NCBI GenBank assembly: GCA_963816725.1 | Contig: CAWFMC010000023.1 | Span: 34,006-98,005 of the forward strand | Reading direction: 5' to 3' | From: CAVSUB01 sp963816725 | GTDB taxonomy: Bacteria > Acidobacteriota > Vicinamibacteria > Vicinamibacterales > 2-12-FULL-66-21 | Length of the DNA: 64,000 nt | In this document: piece by piece, positions 27,576-35,081 of the stretch | Position numbering within the stretch: the first letter of the stretch is position 1 | Layout: each line of letters opens with the position of its first letter | Made by a program: the position numbers and the translations under genes | The notes under the pieces: generated by a model | What the model was told of the DNA's origin: nothing | Databases searched by the model: none | What the model saw: the letters and a program-made list of their open reading frames with translations, nothing else

Positions 27576-28349
27576 TTATTCGGGCGGCTCGCCCTCGCTG
27601 GGCTCGGCGTCGGCGGTGGCTGTTGCCGCGGCCGCGGCACGGATCCACTCTCCGGGTTCCTCGATGTGGCGGCGAATGGCCGCCTCGGCCTTCACCGGAT
27701 CGCGTGAGCGCAAGGCTTCGAGCACCGGCACGTGGCGCTCGGTGATCTCGTGCAGGGACCGATGCGTCAGCGAGTGGGTGACGCAGGTCGTCACCGACAG
27801 CCGCATCGTCTGCCACACATGCTCCAGCATGCGATTACCGGCCGCCGTGATGATGGTGTGGTGAAACGCGCCGTCGGCGTTGACCTGGGCCCACTGATCG
27901 TTTCGCGCCGCCGCGTCGCGCATGGTGGCGATCAGATCCTCGAGCTGATTCAACGTCGCCTCGTCTATACGAGCGGCGGCAGCGGCCGCGGCGACGCCTT
28001 CGAGCGCCGCTCGGATCGGGTAGATCTCGAGCAGTTCTTCCGGAGTGATGCGCCGCACCCGGGTGCCGCGAAACGGTGAGTTGACGACGAAGCCGTAGAG
28101 GGCGAGGTCGCGCAACGCTTCGCGAACGGGTGCCTGGCTGACGCCGAACTGCTGCGCCAGCTTGGTCTCGACGATCCTCGTCCCCGGCCGAAGGCGTCCG
28201 GTCAGGATGCCGTCGATCAACTTCTCGCGAATCTCGTCGCGGAAGACCCGCCGCTCGATTGGCTGTGCGTTGTGCTCGCCAGGGGCCGCGTCGTCCGGCT
28301 CGGAAGCATCGGGCCCACTTGCCTCGTAGCGATTATCGATTATACTCAC
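27576..28349 (-). CDS. GntR-family transcriptional regulator, FCD (FadR) subfamily
   Basis: A 257-residue repressor candidate. A charged N-terminal tail (1-30) precedes a winged helix (about 33-95: IREKLIDGILTGRLRPGTRI, LAQQFGVSQAPVREALRDL, VVNSPFRGTRVRRI) and an all-helical FCD ligand domain (about 105-240), with metal-ligand pattern DGAFHHTIITAAGN, ERHVPVLEAL and IRRHI. The start is a GTG whose codons 3-7 (IIDNR) are themselves the operator sequence, so it is almost certainly autoregulated. No Shine-Dalgarno is visible and the predicted promoter starts only a few bases upstream, suggesting a near-leaderless transcript. Transketolase and cupin lie downstream on the same strand after a 299-base gap with no recognisable gene. 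Confidence 0.92.
   Translation of the reverse strand: MSIIDNRYEASGPDASEPDDAAPGEHNAQPIERRVFRDEIREKLIDGILTGRLRPGTRIVETKLAQQFGVSQAPVREALRDLALYGFVVNSPFRGTRVRRITPEELLEIYPIRAALEGVAAAAAAARIDEATLNQLEDLIATMRDAAARNDQWAQVNADGAFHHTIITAAGNRMLEHVWQTMRLSVTTCVTHSLTHRSLHEITERHVPVLEALRSRDPVKAEAAIRRHIEEPGEWIRAAAAATATADAEPSEGEPPE
28319..28346 (+). promoter_or_regulatory. sigma-70-like promoter for the SDR pair, with the operator inside its spacer
   Basis: TTGCCT (28319-28324), 16 bases, then TATACT (28341-28346). Operator D fills the spacer, so a bound repressor would block RNA polymerase directly. It faces the SDR genes at 28,586 and 29,407. Confidence 0.45.
28330..28345. promoter_or_regulatory. predicted GntR/FCD operator D (autoregulatory)
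   Basis: CGATTATCGATTATAC on the plus strand holds the core GATTATCGAT; on the minus strand it encodes Ile-Ile-Asp-Asn-Arg at codons 3-7 of the regulator. It lies in the spacer of the rightward promoter and just past the start point of the leftward one, so a single site can control both directions. Confidence 0.7.
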
Positions 28350-28358
28350 GGCGTTTAT

Positions 28359-28387
28359 ACGATAGTGCCGCGGTTGTGCCTTGTCAA
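28359..28387 (-). promoter_or_regulatory. sigma-70 promoter of the GntR/FCD gene
   Basis: On the minus strand a perfect TTGACA (28382-28387), a 17-base spacer and TATCGT (28359-28364). The -10 ends 9 bases before the GTG, so the mRNA should be leaderless or nearly so, with operator D just downstream of the start point. Confidence 0.6.
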
Positions 28388-28585
28388 CGAGGAAACCCTG
28401 CCGATTTGCACGACCTTCGCTCCACTAACTAAGACGCGTTCGACGCCCCTGGCCTGTGGACGCGAGCAGCGCCGCGCACGCATAGGGACGCCGCGCGTGC
28501 CGCATGGCGTCACATCGGCGATTCGTCCCGACGTTATCGGACGGATGGTGCGTCACAAACCAGAACGTACCGGCCCGGGATCAGC

Positions 28586-29365
28586 ATGGACTATCTGATT
28601 GCCGGCAAGCTGGCGTTCGTCGCGGCCGGTGCGCACGGGATCGGCGCCGCGACTGCGGATCTGCTCACGACCGAGGGCGCGCGCGTCATCGTCGCCGACA
28701 GTGATGCCGCTGCGTTGGCTGAACAGCCTGGCCGATGGCACGCCACGATCACGGCGGATCTCTCCACGGTGCACGGCGTCGCGGGTGCCGTGGCGCAGGT
28801 GCTGGAGACGTTCGGACGCGCGCCCGACATCCTGGTGAACAACCTTGGTGTCGGAAACGCTACGCCGTTCGAAGAGATCTCCGAGGAGCGGTGGGAACAC
28901 TCGTTCAACATCAACCTGATGGGATCAGTCCGCACCTTGCGGGCGCTGCTGCCCCGAATGGCGGACATCGAGGGTGCAGCGGTCGTGAACACCGGGTCCG
29001 ATCTCGCCAAGCAGCCGGAGCCGTCGTTCATGGATTACGGGGCCTGCAAGGCGGGGCTGTTGTATGTGACGAAGGCGCTGGCCAAACAGTACGCGCCGAA
29101 GATCCGCGTCAACGCCGTCCTGCCCGGTCCGATCTGGTCTCGCATGTGGACGCGTCCCGACGGCATCGTCGACCAGCTCGTCGCCCACTACAAGGTCGAT
29201 CGCGACACGGCTGTGAAACGGTTTCTGGAGGATCGCCAGATGCCCATGGGCATCGGACAGCCGGAAGACGTGGCGCACGCAATTGTCTTCCTCGCATCAC
29301 CGCGCGCGAGGTTCATTACCGGCGCGGCACTGGACATCGGCGGCACGATCCGCGGGCTTGTTTAG
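28586..29365 (+). CDS. SDR-family oxidoreductase
   Basis: A 259-residue short-chain dehydrogenase with a variant nucleotide loop, AAGAHGIG instead of TGxxxGIG, then VNNLGVG in place of NNAG. Catalytic residues are present: Ser in NTGSDLA and Tyr/Lys in YGACK. The C-terminus GAALDIGGTIRGL fits the family. The altered NNAG motif and the insert VAHYKVDRDTAVKRFLEDRQMPMG mark a subgroup seen among uronate or sugar-acid dehydrogenases, though substrate is inference. It begins about 240 bases to the right of operator D and is followed after 41 bases by a second SDR. Confidence 0.87.
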   Translation: MDYLIAGKLAFVAAGAHGIGAATADLLTTEGARVIVADSDAAALAEQPGRWHATITADLSTVHGVAGAVAQVLETFGRAPDILVNNLGVGNATPFEEISEERWEHSFNINLMGSVRTLRALLPRMADIEGAAVVNTGSDLAKQPEPSFMDYGACKAGLLYVTKALAKQYAPKIRVNAVLPGPIWSRMWTRPDGIVDQLVAHYKVDRDTAVKRFLEDRQMPMGIGQPEDVAHAIVFLASPRARFITGAALDIGGTIRGLV

Positions 29366-29406
29366 CGTCTGGGCGCTCAATCGCTGACAACTACGACAGG
29401 ACTCCA

Positions 29407-30189
29407 ATGAGCATTGACTACACGAGCTTCGGGCTGCAGGGAAAAGTGGCGATCGTGACCGGCGCGTCGCAGGGGATTGGGCGCGCCCTGGCGTTGGCGC
29501 TGGCAGAGGCCGGTGCCGACGTGGTGCTCGCGAAACACCCGCAGGGCCGCCACGACGAGATCCAGGAGGTCCAGCAATCGATCGAGGCGCTCGGCCGCAA
29601 GTCGCTGATCGTCCTCACCGATGTCGCGCAGGTCGATCAGGTCCGGGCCATGGTCGACGCGGCCACGACAGCCTTCGGCCGGCTGGACATCCTGGTGAAC
29701 AACGCCGGATGGACGGGCACGACCCCGGCGCTCGACGTGACCGAAGACGAGTACGACCGGACCATGGCCTCGTCGCTCAAGAGCGTGTTCTTCGCGTGCC
29801 AGGCGGCGGCCCGCGTGATGATTCCCCAGGGCGGCGGGAAGATCATCAATATCGGCTCGAACTTCGGGGTGGTGGCGTTCAAGGGGCGGGCCGTTTATGC
29901 CGCCGCGAAGGCCGGCGTGCATCATCTGTCGCGGGCGCTGTCGCTCGAATGGGCGAAGCAAGGGGTCAATGTCAACGTCGTGGCGCCGTGCATCACCGAG
30001 ACCGTCTCCCGCAAGAACATCCTCGAACGGCCTGGGTACAAGGAGTGGGCGACCAACGAGATGCTGCCTGCCGGCCGATGGAATCAGCCGGAAGATCTGA
30101 TCGGAGCCGTGCTGTATCTCTCGAGCCACCTGTCCGACATGGTCGTCGGCCACGTCCTGATGGTGGATGGCGGCTGGACGCTGCACTGA
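29407..30189 (+). CDS. SDR-family oxidoreductase (gluconate/3-ketoacyl reductase-like)
   Basis: A 260-residue classical SDR: TGASQGIG nucleotide loop, LVNNAGWTG, Ser in NIGSNFG, catalytic YAAAK, and a C-terminal VDGGWTLH. The N-terminal FGLQGKVAIVTGA resembles 2-keto-gluconate-type reductases of sugar-acid catabolism. It lies 41 bases after the first SDR in the same direction, so both come from the promoter at operator D. With the lactonase, isomerase-like proteins and transketolase it fits a route through keto-aldonates, which is inference from context. Confidence 0.9.
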   Translation: MSIDYTSFGLQGKVAIVTGASQGIGRALALALAEAGADVVLAKHPQGRHDEIQEVQQSIEALGRKSLIVLTDVAQVDQVRAMVDAATTAFGRLDILVNNAGWTGTTPALDVTEDEYDRTMASSLKSVFFACQAAARVMIPQGGGKIINIGSNFGVVAFKGRAVYAAAKAGVHHLSRALSLEWAKQGVNVNVVAPCITETVSRKNILERPGYKEWATNEMLPAGRWNQPEDLIGAVLYLSSHLSDMVVGHVLMVDGGWTLH

Positions 30190-30204
30190 CCGCGGAATTT
30201 CTCC

Positions 30205-30232
30205 TTGACGGCGATCGGAACGACGGTATTAT
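30205..30232 (+). promoter_or_regulatory. sigma-70 promoter for the DUF1080/FG-GAP gene
   Basis: TTGACG (30205-30210), 16 bases, TATTAT (30227-30232): five of six matches in each box. Operator E lies 20-36 bases downstream of the -10, in the initially transcribed region. Confidence 0.6.
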
Positions 30233-30251
30233 CCGGCTAGTTTCAACGCGA

Positions 30252-30268
30252 TTTCGATAATCGATTTT
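30252..30268. promoter_or_regulatory. predicted GntR/FCD operator E
   Basis: TTTCGATAATCGATTTT contains GATAATCGATTTT, which is identical over 13 bases to the reverse complement of site F. It follows a strong promoter-like sequence and precedes the ATG at 30410 by about 140 bases. Confidence 0.65.
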
Positions 30269-30409
30269 CCGATGTGCGCGATCATGGCGAGCGCAAACGT
30301 GGCGGTCCGGGTCCCCGCGCAGCCGCGCCGATCGCGCCGGACTTACTTCGTCACGCACGATGTGACGATGGGGAGTTGAACGCCCGCGCCGGGATCGAAG
30401 GAGGCTGGA

Positions 30410-32461
30410 ATGAGTCGTCGAGCGCTGTATGCGGTCGTGATCGCGGTGGCATGTGCGGTCGGTCCGGAGGCCGCGCGCTGGAACTTCATTCCTGACTGGA
30501 CGTTCAAAGGCAGCGATCTCGGCAGCGACTGGACCGTCGTCGGGCAGGCGACGTGGAAGGCCGCCAACGGCGAGCTCGTCGGCACGCCGACTGCGCCCGA
30601 AGGCGGCTGGCTCGTGCTGAACAAGGTTCTGCAGGACGTGCAGTTCGGCGCGGACTTGAAGTGCGGCACCGGGTGCAAGGCGGGCATCCTCGTGCGCGCG
30701 CATAAACAGGCCGATGGAAGTCTGAGTGGGCTGTTCGTCCCCTACGGCGAAGGCGATCCCGGCCTGTTCATGGTGACGATTGACGCGTCGGGCCGGGAAA
30801 CGTCACGGGCGCCGCTCACAGGAGGGGGCATCGGCAACATGGTGCGCTACGCGCCGCCGCCTCCTGACCCGAACGCTCCGGCGCGGGGCGGCCCTGGCCG
30901 TGGCGCGGGCGCCCCCGGTGCGCCTGCCGCGGCCGCGGCCCCGGCGGCTGGCGTTCCTCCCGGCGCGGCACCGGCGGGCGCGGACGCCCGCGGGGCACTC
31001 GGACCGGGCGGCCGGGCGGGAGTTCCCGCGGGCCCCACGGGCCGTGGCCGCGGGCCGGTGTTCACCCCCGAGGAGTGGAACGACATCGGCGTCATCGCCG
31101 ACGTTAACACCCTCCGCAAGCTGATGAACGGTGGCGTGGCTGGATCCCAGGCCGTGGACATGAGCGGCTTCGGCATGATCGCGCTGTATGTCGGCGGGAC
31201 CGCGGAAGCCCGCTATCGCGACGTGTCCTACCAGGACGTCGGCCTGAAGCGATTCCCGGTCGAGAAGACGTCAGCGAATTTCAGCGTTCGCCGGGTGAAC
31301 CCGTACTTCTATGCGTTCTCCGTGGCCGCTGCTGACATGAACCGCGACGGCAACATGGACCTTGTCTCCGGTCCGTTCATCTACTACGGTCCCGACTTCA
31401 CGACGGCGCGCGAGTTCTACGCCGCGGAGACGCTGAGTCCCTCTACCGACTTCCCTTCCACGATCGATCCGAACGGACCGTCCGAGCGAGGCGCCGGCAA
31501 CTGGGTGGCGTTCGCCGCAGATTTTACCGGCGACGGCTGGCCGGACGTGCTGCTCGCCAACACCTCGGGGAGCGCGCTGTACGTCAATCCGAAGGGTGAG
31601 GCCCGCCGGTGGGAGGTCCACAAGGGCATCATCCCGCCGGCGAACACGTCGCAAGCCGAAATCAACATGCTCGCGGACGTCGACAAGGACGGCAAGCTCG
31701 ATCTCGTCTACATGACGCAGCAGACGGGCATCAGTTGGGCCAAGCCGGATCCCGCGAACCCGACTGGCACCTGGATCGGCGTGTCAGTCGGCGGGCAAGG
31801 CACGTACGCGGCCCACGGCATCGGTGCGGGAGACATCAACGGAGACGGCCGCATCGATCTGCTCAATGGCACGGGGTGGTGGGAACAGCCGGCGTCAGGC
31901 CCGACGACGCCGAACTGGACGTTCCATCCGGGACCGTTCGGCAACGGCGGCGCCGAGATGGCCGTGTACGACGTGAACGGCGACAAGCTCAATGACGTCG
32001 TGTCCGCGCGCCAGGCGCACGGGTTCGGGCTGAACTGGTACGAGCAACGGCGCGACGCCTCGGGTGCGATCTCGTTCGTCGAGCACGTGATCTTCAAGGA
32101 CTACTCCACCCCGGATCAGAACGCCGGCGGTGTGGCGTTCTCGGAGCTGCACGGCTCGACGATGGCGGACGTCAACGGGGACGGGGTCCCGGACTTCATC
32201 GTCGGCAAGCGCTTGTGGTCGCATCACGAGAGCTTCCTCGATCCGGATCCGTACGGTGCGCCGGTGCTCTACGCGTATCTCACCGTGCGTGACCCGAAAG
32301 CGCCCGGCGGCGCGCGGTTCGTTCCCGAACTGATCGACAACGCCTCGGGCGCGGGCTCCCAGGTCGTCGCCGTCGACATGAACAAGGACGGCATCGTCGA
32401 CGTGCTCACGGGCGGCGCGAACGGATCGTTCATCTTCTTCGGTAAGCCACGATCGAAATGA
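30410..32461 (+). CDS. exported DUF1080 (3-keto-disaccharide hydrolase-like) domain fused to FG-GAP/VCBS repeats
   Basis: A 683-residue secreted protein. After a signal peptide comes a concanavalin-like DUF1080 domain: WTFKGSDLGSDWTVVG, GGWLVLNKVLQDVQF, AGILVRAHKQADG, then EWNDIGVIADVNTLRKLMNG and GMIALYVGGTAEARYRDVSYQDV. It is split by a Gly/Ala/Arg-rich insert (about residues 150-220). The rest is a propeller of FG-GAP repeats with calcium-type loops (DMNRDGNMDLV, DFTGDGWPDVL, DVDKDGKLDLVY, DINGDGRIDLL, DVNGDGVPDFIV, DMNKDGIVDVLTGG). DUF1080 proteins act on or bind 3-keto-glycosides; the propeller may bind carbohydrate. It lies behind operator E and upstream of the cytochrome and receptor genes. 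Confidence 0.88.
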   Translation: MSRRALYAVVIAVACAVGPEAARWNFIPDWTFKGSDLGSDWTVVGQATWKAANGELVGTPTAPEGGWLVLNKVLQDVQFGADLKCGTGCKAGILVRAHKQADGSLSGLFVPYGEGDPGLFMVTIDASGRETSRAPLTGGGIGNMVRYAPPPPDPNAPARGGPGRGAGAPGAPAAAAAPAAGVPPGAAPAGADARGALGPGGRAGVPAGPTGRGRGPVFTPEEWNDIGVIADVNTLRKLMNGGVAGSQAVDMSGFGMIALYVGGTAEARYRDVSYQDVGLKRFPVEKTSANFSVRRVNPYFYAFSVAAADMNRDGNMDLVSGPFIYYGPDFTTAREFYAAETLSPSTDFPSTIDPNGPSERGAGNWVAFAADFTGDGWPDVLLANTSGSALYVNPKGEARRWEVHKGIIPPANTSQAEINMLADVDKDGKLDLVYMTQQTGISWAKPDPANPTGTWIGVSVGGQGTYAAHGIGAGDINGDGRIDLLNGTGWWEQPASGPTTPNWTFHPGPFGNGGAEMAVYDVNGDKLNDVVSARQAHGFGLNWYEQRRDASGAISFVEHVIFKDYSTPDQNAGGVAFSELHGSTMADVNGDGVPDFIVGKRLWSHHESFLDPDPYGAPVLYAYLTVRDPKAPGGARFVPELIDNASGAGSQVVAVDMNKDGIVDVLTGGANGSFIFFGKPRSK

Positions 32462-32558
32462 GCGGCGGCCGGCGGGCGCGACTCGCCGGCGGCGTCTCTC
32501 GTTCACCCGAATCGCCACCGGGCCGTCATCGCGCGGCTGCACTCACGCGAGGGGAACC

Positions 32559-32708
32559 ATGAAGACCAGGACACAGCGCCCGCTTGCGACCGGTGTATGT
32601 CTGGTTTCGGCTGCCGCCCTCGCACTCCTGTCTGGCGGCCGGTTGACGGCCGGCGTCCCAGGCCAGGTACTTCGTCGATGCGACGTCGGGAGGGAACCGA
32701 TAGCCTGA
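32559..32708 (+). pseudogene. remnant of an exported right-handed beta-helix protein start
   Basis: A good GAGGGG ribosome site precedes ATG 32559, which opens a signal peptide (MKTRTQRPLATGVCLVSAAA). The open frame stops at 32708 after 49 codons. One frame over, near the end, the DNA reads ARYFVDATSGGNR, very like the YYVD-x-GxD start of pectate-lyase-type beta-helix proteins just after their signal peptide. I read it as the truncated, frameshifted head of such a gene, possibly a lost polysaccharide lyase. It is short, so this stays tentative. Confidence 0.35.
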
Positions 32709-32757
32709 GTTGGCCGCGTCTGTCCGCGCGGCCGCGACCAAAGGCGCCCGCTCGCCG

Positions 32758-34986
32758 ATGCCCATGCGTGAGAAGAGACATGTGCGGTTGCGAAACGGGT
32801 GGGTGCTCGTCTTGCTCTCACTCACAGCCGCCGCCTCACTGCTTGCATTCGTGCTCGCGCGTCGTTCTGCCCTGACAAGCCAGCCGGCGGAACACGCGTC
32901 TGCTCTCGTCCAGCCCCGATCGTCCGGGTACGCCGATCCGGCGCTCTGCATCACCTGCCACGAAGACGTCGCGCTCCCCTACTCGCTGACCGGCATGGGC
33001 CGCTCGTTTTCCCGAGTGGACGGCTCCCGGTTCGGGACCGAGGCTCGCGTGTTCCATCACGAGGCGTCGAACCGGTACTACACGATGGTGCAGCGCGGCG
33101 GCGCGTACTACCAACGACGTCATCAAATCGGCTGGGACGGCAACGAGACCAACGTGTTCGAGCTCGAGGCGCACTACGTCATCGGGTCTGGCAATCACGC
33201 ACGCACGTTCCTGCATCGCCGCCCTGACGGCCGTGTCGTGCAACTGCCGGTGAGCTGGTACGCCGAACGCGGCGGTTATTGGGCGATGAGCCCCGGCTAC
33301 GATCGTGCCGGCCACCTCGACTTCCGCCGGGTCATCGATGCGGGGTGCATGTCGTGTCACAACGGCTACCCGCGTAGGGTCGTCAAGGATGACGGCGCCG
33401 GCCCGCGGTTCGGCGACACGCTTCCCGAAGGCATTGACTGCCAGCGTTGTCATGGTCCCGGACAGGCGCATGTCGACGCGGTCAGACGTGGCGACAAGAA
33501 GGCGATCGTCCAGACGATCGTCAATCCGGCCAAGCTCGATCGTGACCGGCAGCTCGAAGCGTGCATGCAGTGCCACCTCGAGACGACGAGCAGTCCGCTG
33601 CCCTTCCGGATTCAACGGTACGAGCAGCCACTGTTCTCGTACACGCCGGGCAAGCCGCTCAGCGACTACTTCATCTATTTCGATCGCGCGCCCGGCGCGG
33701 CCGGCCGTGATGACAGGTTCGAGATCGCCGGCGGCGCGTACCGCCTGCGCCAGTCGGCGTGCTTCCAGCGCAGCGCGATGACCTGCCTGACCTGCCACAA
33801 CCCGCACGAGACAGAGAGCGGCCCCAGTGCGATTGCCCGTGAAATTGCCGTATGCCAGGGCTGCCATCAGGGAGCGCATCGGGGGGGAACACCCCAAGTG
33901 GCGGGTGTACGCGCCGGCGCGACCTGCGTGGACTGCCACATGCCGAAGCGGCGCACGCAGGACGCCGTTCACGTCGTCATGACGGACCACTACATCCAGC
34001 GGCGGCCGGTGCGCCCGGATCTGCTGGCTGCACGCGCCGAGTCCGACAGCCTCGGGCAAGGTGACTATCGCGGCGAGGTCGTTCCCTATTATCCGCAGCC
34101 GCTTCCGCCAACGCCGGCGAACGCTCTGTATCTTGCGCTGGCGCAAGTGCAGCAGGGATCCAACCTCCCGTCTGGCATTCGTCAACTCGAACAGGCGATC
34201 GAGCAGCAGCAACCGGAACGTCCGGCGTTCTATTACGAGCTCGGAAGGGCATACGGCAAGACCGCCGACCATGACGCGGACATCAGGTGGTGCCGCGAGG
34301 CGCTCCGGCATGACGCGGCGTTCGTGCCGGCGCTGAAGGAGCTGGCCGCTGCCGCGACTGCCAAGGGAGACATGACGGAAGCCGCGGGCGCGCTGGAGCG
34401 GGCCATGGTGCTCAGCCCGGATGACGGGAATGCCGCCGCGGATCTGGGGAACGTCTATCTGCGGCAGGGCCGCCTGGATGACGCGTACAAGGCGGTGGCG
34501 CGCGCCCTCGCACTCGATCCGACGCTGCCGCTGGCCAACAACACCATGGGACTGGTCGCGTTACAAAAGGCGGCCCCGAACGATGCCGAAACCCATTTCC
34601 GTGAAGCGATCCGCCTCCAGCCGGACCTGGCCGAGGCCCACAACAATCTCGGCACTCTGCTGGCGGGCCGTCATTCGTATGCGGAAGCGGCTTATCACTT
34701 CGAACAGGCGGTCGACAGCAATCCCGGGTATATCGCTGCACGCCATAGTCTTGGCGTGACGCTCGCCCTGGCCGGCTCGCGGGCACGAGCCGTGGCAGAG
34801 CTTCAAGGGGTAATCGAACTGGTGCCCGACCTCGTCGCCGCGCGGCTCGACCTGGCGGACGTCCTCGCGGCCATGGGACGTGTGGCTGAGGCGCGGGCGC
34901 AGCTCGAGGTCGTATCTAACACTGGCGACCCGACCGAACGCCAAGCCGCCGCCGCCGCCCTCCGGGCATTGGAGCGCCGCCCATAA
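32758..34986 (+). CDS. heptahaem cytochrome c (c554-like) with TPR domain
   Basis: About 742 residues. An N-terminal anchor (GWVLVLLSLTAAASLLAFVLA) is followed by seven c-type haem sites: CITCH, CMSCH, CQRCH, CMQCH, CLTCH, CQGCH and CVDCH. The second half (from about residue 430) is a run of tetratricopeptide repeats (FYYELGRAYGKTADHDADIR, GNVYLRQGRLDDAYKAVARA, NLGTLLAGRHSYAEAAYHFE). In-frame ATGs at 32758 and 32764 are both possible; a TTG at 32710 is less likely. It probably moves electrons in the periplasm, perhaps from the PQQ dehydrogenases, with TPRs docking partners. It sits between the FG-GAP protein and the TonB-dependent receptor on one strand. Confidence 0.9.
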   Translation: MPMREKRHVRLRNGWVLVLLSLTAAASLLAFVLARRSALTSQPAEHASALVQPRSSGYADPALCITCHEDVALPYSLTGMGRSFSRVDGSRFGTEARVFHHEASNRYYTMVQRGGAYYQRRHQIGWDGNETNVFELEAHYVIGSGNHARTFLHRRPDGRVVQLPVSWYAERGGYWAMSPGYDRAGHLDFRRVIDAGCMSCHNGYPRRVVKDDGAGPRFGDTLPEGIDCQRCHGPGQAHVDAVRRGDKKAIVQTIVNPAKLDRDRQLEACMQCHLETTSSPLPFRIQRYEQPLFSYTPGKPLSDYFIYFDRAPGAAGRDDRFEIAGGAYRLRQSACFQRSAMTCLTCHNPHETESGPSAIAREIAVCQGCHQGAHRGGTPQVAGVRAGATCVDCHMPKRRTQDAVHVVMTDHYIQRRPVRPDLLAARAESDSLGQGDYRGEVVPYYPQPLPPTPANALYLALAQVQQGSNLPSGIRQLEQAIEQQQPERPAFYYELGRAYGKTADHDADIRWCREALRHDAAFVPALKELAAAATAKGDMTEAAGALERAMVLSPDDGNAAADLGNVYLRQGRLDDAYKAVARALALDPTLPLANNTMGLVALQKAAPNDAETHFREAIRLQPDLAEAHNNLGTLLAGRHSYAEAAYHFEQAVDSNPGYIAARHSLGVTLALAGSRARAVAELQGVIELVPDLVAARLDLADVLAAMGRVAEARAQLEVVSNTGDPTERQAAAAALRALERRP

Positions 34987-34995
34987 AGACAGTCC

Positions 34996-35024
34996 TTGAC
35001 ATCGGTCTAGATAAAATCGATTAT
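34996..35024 (+). promoter_or_regulatory. sigma-70-like promoter for the TonB-dependent receptor
   Basis: A perfect TTGACA (34996-35001), 17 bases, then GATTAT (35019-35024). The -10 is part of operator F, so repressor and polymerase would compete. Confidence 0.55.
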
Positions 35025-35026
35025 CC
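35010..35026. promoter_or_regulatory. predicted GntR/FCD operator F
   Basis: GATAAAATCGATTATCC; reverse complement contains GATAATCGATTTT as in site E. It overlaps the -10 box of the receptor promoter, 56 bases before ATG 35082, which has GAGGAGG upstream. Confidence 0.65.
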
Positions 35027-35081
35027 ACCGTCCTACGGCGGCCAGCACCACAGTCCCACCTTTTTCAACTGAGGAGGGTCC

